Positions 58,664-64,000 of a DNA stretch of 64,000 nt are shown here, piece by piece; within the stretch, counting starts at the first letter, position 1; each line of letters begins with the position of its first letter. The stretch is from Betaproteobacteria bacterium. GTDB taxonomy: Bacteria > Pseudomonadota > Gammaproteobacteria > Burkholderiales > Rhodocyclaceae. Made by a program: the position numbers and the translations under genes. Where the stretch lies: NCBI GenBank assembly GCA_016703785.1, contig JADJBM010000004.1, forward strand, positions 1 to 64,000. Direction: 5' to 3'. The notes under the pieces were generated by a model. The model did no database searches. It saw nothing but the letters and a program-made list of their open reading frames with translations, and was not told the origin of the DNA.

Positions 58664-58981
58664 TCAATCCGTTTCCAGTCCGGCGGCCTTGAGCCGACCC
58701 CTGAGGCGCGCCACTTCCTCGATCATGTCCGCCACCAGCGCAGCCAGTTCCGGATTGGCGTCGAAATCCCGTTCCATGGACACCAGCCGCCGCGCGCGCA
58801 CCAGTTCGGCGCCGGTAAAGTGCCAGCAGACGACCTGCCCCGCCGACGTACCGCCGAGAAAACCGGCCTCGACGTGCTCCAGTATCCAGCGGGGTTCGAC
58901 GGCGCAGGCCTGCGCCAGTTCTTCCAGGGTGAGGGCGGCCTCCTCCAGCAGGACGCCGTCAAGGATGTCATCTTGCGTCAT
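58664..58981 (-). CDS. cbpM: CbpM-type chaperone modulator
   Basis: CbpM binds CbpA and inhibits its J-domain. The 105-residue protein has a MerR-like helical start (ALTLEELAQACAVEPRWILE) and VEAGFLGG, then a C-terminal helical stretch, ALVADMIEEVARLRGRLKAA. It lies three bases downstream of cbpA, the canonical arrangement. Confidence 0.9.
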   Translation of the reverse strand: MTQDDILDGVLLEEAALTLEELAQACAVEPRWILEHVEAGFLGGTSAGQVVCWHFTGAELVRARRLVSMERDFDANPELAALVADMIEEVARLRGRLKAAGLETD

Positions 58982-58984
58982 GGC

Positions 58985-59932
58985 TCATGCTCCCATGTGC
59001 TGGCGCGGATTGAAGTCCAGCTCGCGCGCCATGGTTTCGTAAAGCTGGCGTGCCTTGTCCGTGTCGGCGGGCGGCAGCACGAGTTCCAGCACCAGGTAGA
59101 GATCGCCCGGCGGGTTGCCGGGAATGCCGCGCCCCTTCAGGCGCAGCTTGCGGCCGCTTTGCGAGCCGGCCGGCACGCTCACCCGCAGCACACCCGCCGG
59201 CGTGGGCACTTCGATCGCCGCACCCAGGGCGGCCTCCCACGGCGTCACCGGAACGGTCTCATGCACATCCCGCCCTTCGATGCGATAGCGCGGGTCGGGC
59301 TTGAAATGCACTTCCAGATACAGGTCGCCCGCCGCTTCGCCACCCAGGCCGGGGCCGCCCTGTCCGCCGAGGCGAATATGCTGGCCTTCCTTCACGCCCA
59401 GGGGAATGCGCACTTTGAGTGCGCGCTCTTCTGCGACGACGTGGCCCGACGCATCCAGCCTTGCCGTGCGCAGGGTGATCGTCTGCGTTGCGCCATGATA
59501 GGCATCCGCCAGATCGATGAGGACCTTGGCGTAGTGGTCCCCGCCGCGCCGCCCGCGCGCGCCTGCGCCCCGGCCGGCGCCTGCCTGGCCGAAGAGGCTG
59601 GCGAAGAAATCGCTGAAATCTTCCGCATGTACGCCGTGTGCACCCTGTGCGCCGTCACCGGAAAACTCGAAGCCTGCATCCCAGCCCGGCGGCGGCTGGA
59701 ATTCCTGCCCGCCGTGATAGCGGCTGCCCAACTGGTCATACGCCGCCCGCTTTTCCGGATCGGAGAGCACGGCATTCGCCTCGTTGACCTCCTGCATGTG
59801 CTTTTCCGCATCCGGCTCCTTGCTCACGTCCGGATGGTATTTGCGGGCCTGCTTGCGGTAGGCCTTCTTGATTTCATCCGCGCTGGCGGTCTTGTCCACC
59901 CCGAGGACCTGGTAGTAATCCCTGAATTCCAC
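58985..59932 (-). CDS. cbpA: CbpA DnaJ-type co-chaperone
   Basis: CbpA is a DnaJ paralogue that stimulates DnaK. The 315-residue protein has an N-terminal J-domain, YYQVLGVDKTASADEIKKAY, with the HPD motif in KYHPDVSKEP (about 33-35). A Gly/Phe-rich linker (about 75-130) and two C-terminal substrate-binding domains follow, with PLGVKEGQHIRLGGQGGPG and VPAGSQSGRKLRLKGRGIPG. It lacks the DnaJ zinc-finger, as CbpA does. Confidence 0.95.
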   Translation of the reverse strand: MEFRDYYQVLGVDKTASADEIKKAYRKQARKYHPDVSKEPDAEKHMQEVNEANAVLSDPEKRAAYDQLGSRYHGGQEFQPPPGWDAGFEFSGDGAQGAHGVHAEDFSDFFASLFGQAGAGRGAGARGRRGGDHYAKVLIDLADAYHGATQTITLRTARLDASGHVVAEERALKVRIPLGVKEGQHIRLGGQGGPGLGGEAAGDLYLEVHFKPDPRYRIEGRDVHETVPVTPWEAALGAAIEVPTPAGVLRVSVPAGSQSGRKLRLKGRGIPGNPPGDLYLVLELVLPPADTDKARQLYETMARELDFNPRQHMGA

Positions 59933-60050
59933 TTGATCGGGCTCCTAGGTTGTGTGCCTGGCCAGGCTACCTGCAGGATCCGGCATCCCCCTCAGCATGC
60001 ACCTACTTGCCGCCGTTCTCCAAATGCGACCAGCCGGCAGTGCGCGCAGT

Positions 60051-60120
60051 GGAAAGTCAGTCTCCGCAGTACGGCACAAGAAAACGGCCCGCCGAAAGCG
60101 GGCCGCCGTGACGAATCGAA
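60051..60120 (-). repeat. Terminator-plus-motif block, copy B (includes 24-bp motif copy 12)
   Basis: A 70-base near-duplicate of 58042-58112. Its stem CGGCCCGC/GCGGGCCG (with an AAA-containing loop) terminates the ars operon. The 24-bp motif at 60052-60075 is identical to copy 11. It lies upstream of cbpA. Confidence 0.8.
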
Positions 60121-60183
60121 GCGAATAGTCCGTGTGGGTCATCCGTCTTCAATTGATCCCCTCTCCCCGCGTGCGCGCTACCG

Positions 60184-60414
60184 TCAGAACCAGCCCTCGA
60201 CCTTCTCGCGGCTCGGCACGCCGCCGGCATGCACCACCTTGTCGTCGATGACGACGCCCGGCGTGGACATCACGCCGTAGGTCATGATCTGCTTCAGGTC
60301 CTCGACTTTCTCGAGCTGTATCTCGACGCCCTTCGCCTTCGCCACATCCTCGATCAGCTTGAGCGTGTTCTTGCAGTTGGCGCAGCCGGTGCCGAGCACC
60401 TTGATGTTTTTCAT
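60184..60414 (-). CDS. Redox-active disulfide (small thioredoxin-fold) protein of the ars operon
   Basis: A 76-residue protein, MKNIKVLGTGCANCKNTLKL, with the CxxC motif CANC and the cis-Pro segment GVMSTPGVVIDDKVVHAGG. It belongs to the small glutaredoxin-like family often paired with ArsP/YraQ-type permeases. AGGGGA precedes the ATG. It lies 15 bases after the permease gene and is the last gene of the operon. Confidence 0.9.
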   Translation of the reverse strand: MKNIKVLGTGCANCKNTLKLIEDVAKAKGVEIQLEKVEDLKQIMTYGVMSTPGVVIDDKVVHAGGVPSREKVEGWF

Positions 60415-60428
60415 GATGATTTTCCCCT

Positions 60429-61499
60429 TCACAGGACGGCATTGAAGACGAAGCCGACCAGCAGGATGCCGCTGGCGACCACGCCGGCGAAGATGGCGAT
60501 CAGCTTCACCTTGAGTACCTTGCGCAGGATGATCATCTCCGGCAGCGACAGCGCGATGACGCTCATCATGAACGCCAGCACCGTGCCCAGCGCCGCGCCC
60601 TTGGCCAGCAGCGCCTCCACCACCGGGATGATGCCGGCGGCGTTGGTGTACATCGGCACGCCGATCAGCACCGCCGCCGGCACCGACCACCAGGCCCCCG
60701 GTCCCATGATCGAAGCCATGAAATCTTCCGGCACGTAGCCGTGGATGAGCGCGCCTGCGGCGATGCCCACGATGATGTAGGGCCAGACCTTGCCGACGAT
60801 TTCCTTCACATGATGCTTGCCGGCAGCGAGACGTTCGGCCCAACTCATGCCTTCCGGCACTTCCGTCTCCTTGGCATTGGCGGCCTGGGCCATTTCGCGC
60901 ACCCAGTCCTCCAGCAGGTGCTCCAGTTTCAGTCGGCCGATCACCCAGCCGGCGAAGATCGCCACGGTGAGCCCGAGGATCAGATACAGCGCGGCCACCT
61001 TCCAGCCGAACAGCGCGAAGAGCAGGCCGAGCGCGATTTCATTGACCATCGGCGCCGAAATCAGGAAGGAGAAGGTCACGCCCAGCGGCACACCGGCCAT
61101 GAGGAAGCCCATGAACAGCGGCACCGCCGAGCAGGAACAAAAGGGCGTGACGATACCCAGCGACGCCGACATGACATTGCCAACGCCTTCCCGCTTGCCA
61201 GCGAGCAGGGCGCGGGTTCGCTCGGGAGAGAAAAAAGTCTGCACCACGCCCATGGCGAAGACGATCAGCGTCAGGAGCAGCAGCACCTTCGGAGTGTCGT
61301 AAATGAAGAAATGCACCGCCTCGGCCAGATGCGTGCCGCGCTCCAGCGGCAGCAGCGACAGCGCCGCATCGGCGATCAGGGTGAGGCTGGCGTAGAGGGC
61401 GATCCAGGCGGCGAGGAAGGCCAGCGTCCAGGCCCAGGCGGCACGGCTGGCGAAGGTGGGGTTGGGGGCGGGGTTGGGGGTGATCGTGGTGGAAGCCAT
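60429..61499 (-). CDS. YraQ/ArsP-type permease
   Basis: A 356-residue permease of the DUF318/ArsP group with eight to ten TM helices. Characteristic segments are IVTPFCSCSAVPLFMGFLMA (the cysteine pair implicated in ArsP transport) and ISAPMVNEIALGLLFALFGW, and in the second half PMYTNAAGIIPVVEALLAKG. ArsP exports trivalent methylarsenicals; others of this family have unknown substrates. Its context with acr3 and arsC supports arsenic. Confidence 0.9.
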   Translation of the reverse strand: MASTTITPNPAPNPTFASRAAWAWTLAFLAAWIALYASLTLIADAALSLLPLERGTHLAEAVHFFIYDTPKVLLLLTLIVFAMGVVQTFFSPERTRALLAGKREGVGNVMSASLGIVTPFCSCSAVPLFMGFLMAGVPLGVTFSFLISAPMVNEIALGLLFALFGWKVAALYLILGLTVAIFAGWVIGRLKLEHLLEDWVREMAQAANAKETEVPEGMSWAERLAAGKHHVKEIVGKVWPYIIVGIAAGALIHGYVPEDFMASIMGPGAWWSVPAAVLIGVPMYTNAAGIIPVVEALLAKGAALGTVLAFMMSVIALSLPEMIILRKVLKVKLIAIFAGVVASGILLVGFVFNAVL

Positions 61500-61544
61500 G
61501 GGTTATCCCTCTGCAATCATTGCAATCATTTCAAATCCCACGTC

Positions 61545-61763
61545 TCAGGCGCAGCAGTCGCCGCGCCCGTGCACCTGGATCGGCGGGCAGGGCACCGTGC
61601 CGTAGGAACAGAAGACGCAGCAATCGCCCGGCTTGGGCTTGAGCACGACGTGGCAGTTCTCGCATTCGTAGAACCACTGGCAGGCATCCGTCGGCATGCG
61701 CTCAGTCTTGACGTGCCCGCACTGCGGACAGGTGAGCGTGGAGTCGAGAATCGGTTCAGGCAC
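61545..61763 (-). CDS. GDCCVxC-domain small cysteine-rich protein
   Basis: A 72-residue protein (GTG start at 61763) with two zinc-binding CxxC pairs, CPQCGH and CENCHV, and the family signature GDCCVFCSYGTVPCPPIQ. It ends in GDCCA. These proteins occur in ars operons and near redox genes; the role is unknown. The start overlaps the acr3 stop by eight bases, so translation is coupled. Confidence 0.85.
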   Translation of the reverse strand: MPEPILDSTLTCPQCGHVKTERMPTDACQWFYECENCHVVLKPKPGDCCVFCSYGTVPCPPIQVHGRGDCCA

Positions 61764-62841
61764 GGCCCGCCTCGTACCAGCCCTTGCTGGCATTCACCAC
61801 GCGCACGACCAGCAGCATCGCCGGCACCTCGATCAGCACGCCGACCACGGTGGCCAGCGCCGCGCCGGATTCGAAGCCGAAAAGACTGATGGCGGCGGCC
61901 ACGGCCAGTTCGAAGAAGTTGCTGGCGCCGATCAGCGCCGAGGGGCAGGCAACGCTGTGCTGCTCGCCGACCTTGCGGTTGAGCCAGTAAGCCAGCGCCG
62001 AGTTGAAGAAGACCTGGATGAGGATCGGTACGGCGAGCAGGGCGATGATGAGCGGCTGCGAAAGGATGGCCTCGCCCTGGAAGGCGAACAGCAGCACCAG
62101 CGTGGCCAGCAGTGCCGTAATCGACCACGGCCCGATTTTTTCCATCATGGCGTCGAAGTGAGCCTGGCCTTTCTTCAGCAGCGACTTGCGCCAGAGCTGC
62201 GCCAGCGCCAGCGGGATGACGATGTAGAGCACGACGGAGGTGACCAGCGTGTCCCACGGCACCGTGATGGCCGAGATGCCAAGCAGGAACCCCACGATCG
62301 GCGCGAAGGCGAAGATCATGATGGTGTCGTTCAGCGCCACCTGCGAAAGGGTGAACAGCGGATCGCCGTTGGTCAGCCGGCTCCAGACGAAGACCATCGC
62401 CGTGCACGGCGCGGCGGCGAGCAGGATGAGGCCGGCGATGTAGGAATCGATCTGCTCGGCCGGCAAGTACGGGGCGAACAACTGGCGGATGAACAGCCAG
62501 CCGAGGAAGGCCATCGAGAAGGGCTTCACCAGCCAGTTCACGAACAGCGTCACGCCGATGCCGCGCACATGCGCCTTCACCTGGTGCAGCGCGCCGAAGT
62601 CCACCTTCACCAGCATCGGGATGATCATCACCCAGATGAGCAGGCCCACCGGCAGATTGACCCGCGCCACTTCCATGCGACCCAATGCCTGGAACGGCGC
62701 GGGGAAAAACTGGCCGAGGGCGATGCCGGCGACGATGCAGAGGAACACCCACAGCGTCAGCCAGCGCTCGAACAGGCTCATGGCGCTTTTGCCATCCTTG
62801 CCGGCGGCGGCCTTGGCAGTGACTTCGCATTGGGCGCTCAT
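61756..62841 (-). CDS. acr3: Acr3-type arsenite efflux transporter
   Basis: Acr3 extrudes arsenite using the proton-motive force. The ATG at 62841 gives 361 residues with ten TM helices. The key Cys is in LLAAAPCTAMVFVWS (about 132-147), followed by LTNGDPLFTLSQVALNDTIM and the conserved VACPSALIGASNFFELAVA region. Its start overlaps the end of arsC by four bases. Confidence 0.97.
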   Translation of the reverse strand: MSAQCEVTAKAAAGKDGKSAMSLFERWLTLWVFLCIVAGIALGQFFPAPFQALGRMEVARVNLPVGLLIWVMIIPMLVKVDFGALHQVKAHVRGIGVTLFVNWLVKPFSMAFLGWLFIRQLFAPYLPAEQIDSYIAGLILLAAAPCTAMVFVWSRLTNGDPLFTLSQVALNDTIMIFAFAPIVGFLLGISAITVPWDTLVTSVVLYIVIPLALAQLWRKSLLKKGQAHFDAMMEKIGPWSITALLATLVLLFAFQGEAILSQPLIIALLAVPILIQVFFNSALAYWLNRKVGEQHSVACPSALIGASNFFELAVAAAISLFGFESGAALATVVGVLIEVPAMLLVVRVVNASKGWYEAGRA

Positions 62842-63464
62842 TGCCCGGCCTCCTCGTGGATCTCCAGCGCCGCGGCCTTCGCTGCCTCGCGCGTCATCGT
62901 TTCCAGCGGCAGAGCGAGAAAGGCGCGCGCACGACGCTCCAGTTGCCGGCAGGCCGTCTCGAACGCCTCGATGCGCGCCGCCATCGGCTCGACGTGCGCA
63001 GGATCGGCAATCCCCCAGTGCGCCGTGGCCGGATGTCCCGGCCACGCCGGGCAGGCTTCGCCGGCGGCGTTGTCGCAGACGGTGAAGATGAAATCGAAAG
63101 TGAGTCGCTCCGGCCTTTCGGCCGGAGTCTCCTCGCCACCAGATTGAGCGGAGCCTAACGGCTCCTGGTTAACGCTTTGTCTCGCTGACCCCGGCATGGA
63201 TGCCGGGGCTTGCGCTTGACGCGTGGTCAGTCCCGGCGAGACGGCGAACTCATCCCAGGATTTGCTGCGTGCATCGGCGACGGCGATGCCGTGGCGCGCC
63301 AGCGTCTCCAGCGCCACTGGATTGACGCAGCCGGTCGGCTGCGAGCCGGCGGAAAAAGCGCGCACCCGCCCCGCGCCGAGATGATTGAACAGCGCCTCGC
63401 CGAGGATGCTGCGGGCGGAGTTGCCGGTGCACAGGACAAGGATGTTGAAGATGCGTTGCGTCAT
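62838..63464 (-). CDS. arsC: Thioredoxin-coupled-type ArsC arsenate reductase with an in-frame repeat insertion
   Basis: A 208-residue LMW-PTP-fold arsenate reductase with the P-loop LVLCTGNSARSILGEALF and VCDNAAGEACPAWPG. Relatives are about 165 residues long. The extra 43 residues lie between KSWDEFAV and FDFIFTVCDN and start SPGLTTRQAQAPASMPG. They are encoded by a palindrome-rich block (63112-63240) and replace the loop preceding the second catalytic Cys. Activity is therefore uncertain. It overlaps acr3 and follows arsR. Confidence 0.9.
   Translation of the reverse strand: MTQRIFNILVLCTGNSARSILGEALFNHLGAGRVRAFSAGSQPTGCVNPVALETLARHGIAVADARSKSWDEFAVSPGLTTRQAQAPASMPGSARQSVNQEPLGSAQSGGEETPAERPERLTFDFIFTVCDNAAGEACPAWPGHPATAHWGIADPAHVEPMAARIEAFETACRQLERRARAFLALPLETMTREAAKAAALEIHEEAGQ
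63112..63240. repeat. Palindromic repeat block inserted in frame inside arsC
   Basis: The block contains CCGGCCTTTCGGCCGG, GGAGCC-TAAC-GGCTCC and GACCCCGGCATGGATGCCGGGG hairpins. The 129 bases encode the extra residues of ArsC. Homologues, including the LMW-PTP protein at 48330-48881, have no counterpart. Confidence 0.75.
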
Positions 63465-63471
63465 GATCGTG

Positions 63472-63804
63472 TCAGACGGAAAGGGTCTTCTTGCGCTTGG
63501 ACTTCGCCGGCGGGCAGGGTTTCCCGCCGCAGCAGTTCTCGGTGAGAAAGCCGACGAGGCCGTTCATGGCTTCGAAATCGGCGGAATAAAAGATGAAGCG
63601 GCTCTGCTGGCGCGCACTAACCAGGCCGGCGTTGGCCAATTGGGCCAAGTGGAAGGACAGGGTTGCGGCGGGAACATTCAGCCGGGCGCCGATATCGCCC
63701 GCGCACAACCCATCGGGCCCCGCCTCGACGAGCAGGCGAAACACGGCCAGCCGGGTTTCCTGGGCCAGCGCGGTGAGGCATACAACCGTCTGCTTTATTT
63801 CCAT
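63472..63804 (-). CDS. arsR: ArsR-family repressor
   Basis: A 110-residue winged-helix repressor starting MEIKQTVVCLTALAQETRLA at 63804. The HTH is LCAGDIGARLNVPAATLSFH with LAQLANAGLVSARQQSRFIF. Near the C-terminus, ENCCGGKPCPP supplies three cysteines likely to sense arsenite. The frame also starts at 63840, but that leader is less likely. It begins the ars operon. Confidence 0.94.
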   Translation of the reverse strand: MEIKQTVVCLTALAQETRLAVFRLLVEAGPDGLCAGDIGARLNVPAATLSFHLAQLANAGLVSARQQSRFIFYSADFEAMNGLVGFLTENCCGGKPCPPAKSKRKKTLSV

Positions 63805-63805
63805 A

Positions 63806-63823
63806 TTTCCATAATAATAGAAA
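63806..63823. promoter_or_regulatory. ArsR operator candidate of the ars operon
   Basis: TTTCCATAATAATAGAAA (near-palindrome TTTCYAT-N4-ATRGAAA) is AT-rich in a GC-rich setting and abuts the arsR start. It differs from the TATATTAG-N6-CTAATATA palindromes, so they are probably read by a different repressor. Confidence 0.5.
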
Positions 63824-63850
63824 CGTAGTCCACAAGGCAAGGCCCTTGTC

Positions 63851-64000
63851 TCATCCCGCTTCCCCTGCGATGCCCAGTTTCTTCATCTTCTCCCACAAGT
63901 TCTTCCGGCTGATACCGAGGCTTTCCGCGGTATGGCCCATGTGGCCATCCTGCAACAGCAGTGCCTGGCCGATGTAGTTGCGCTCGCACTCCTGCAGATA
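63851..64000 (-). CDS. NtrC-family sigma-54 activator, C-terminal fragment (cut by window edge)
   Basis: The minus-strand frame from base 64000 reads YLQECERNYIGQALLLQDGH, then a Fis-type HTH, TAESLGISRKNLWEKMKKLG, and stops at 63851. This is the standard DNA-binding end of NtrC-type response regulators; the AAA+ part lies beyond the window. It is not convincingly the nas activator, since it is next to arsR. Confidence 0.75.
   Translation of the reverse strand, partial: YLQECERNYIGQALLLQDGHMGHTAESLGISRKNLWEKMKKLGIAGEAG

Noticed and set aside
1..64000. tRNA, rRNA or CRISPR repeats in the window
   Set aside because: No cloverleaf, conserved rRNA sequence or regularly spaced direct repeat was seen by reading; a covariance-model search was not possible.

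Overview
The window is about 64 kb of GC-rich DNA (roughly two thirds G+C by eye) from a betaproteobacterium, most likely of the Rhodocyclales or a close relative. The order is inferred from the gene families: assimilatory nitrate reduction with a fused PP2C/kinase, sulfide:quinone oxidoreductase, TRAP transporters, DsrE/TusA/YeeE sulfur trafficking and an Acr3 arsenic operon. No rRNA or tRNA gene was seen. At least nine genes carry single-base shifts that split otherwise intact proteins, several at short homopolymers. The sequence therefore probably contains uncorrected indels, and each broken gene is flagged with that in mind.

Layout. (1) 1-8.5 kb: a complete type I-C cas operon on the minus strand (cas3, cas5c, cas8c, cas7, cas4, cas1, cas2). 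A ParE/RelE-type toxin-antitoxin pair lies antisense between cas7 and cas4. The CRISPR array would lie to the left of base 1. (2) 8.7-9.7 kb: remnants of a HigA-like antitoxin and a GFA-family gene, then hicBA. (3) 9.7-14 kb: two beta-hydroxyacid dehydrogenases and a sensor kinase with two periplasmic solute-binding domains. (4) 14-23.1 kb: nitrate assimilation (nasA, nirB, nirD, narK, fused phosphatase/kinase) with two sigma-54 promoters and NtrC-like sites. (5) 23.2-25.3 kb: two more toxin-antitoxin pairs (HigB/HigA-like and RES/Xre). (6) 25.3-32.6 kb: a zinc-ribbon protein, a CopD-like protein, a TetR-controlled MacAB/DevBCA-like exporter, a HAD hydrolase, a secreted unknown and a DUF2892 protein. 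(7) 32.6-41 kb: a hybrid kinase, an RND efflux pump and sulfide:quinone oxidoreductase. (8) 41-48.2 kb: a TRAP transporter/amidase/hydroxyacid dehydrogenase/MFS operon with an FNR box. (9) 48.3-50.7 kb: an LMW-PTP/ArsC-like protein, a Crp/Fnr regulator divergent from a cytochrome c', and a GlcG-like protein. (10) 50.8-58.5 kb: a long sulfur-trafficking operon (split YeeE, TusA, rhodaneses, DsrE-like proteins, cytochrome c, tiny membrane peptides), an RHH regulator and a thioredoxin-DsbD-like protein. (11) 58.6-64 kb: cbpMA, an arsenic operon (arsR, arsC, acr3, GDCCVxC protein, permease, redox thioredoxin) and the C-terminus of an NtrC-family regulator.

The genes fit a respiratory, facultatively anaerobic bacterium that assimilates nitrate, oxidises and traffics reduced sulfur, and resists arsenic. 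Three features stand out beyond gene content. A 24-bp bipartite motif (GCCG-N11-CTGACTT) occurs 12 times on both strands, in coding and non-coding DNA. Palindromic repeats are inserted in frame inside two transporter/enzyme genes. A shared palindrome (TATATTAG-N6-CTAATATA and variants) precedes three unlinked genes and suggests a small ArsR-type regulon.
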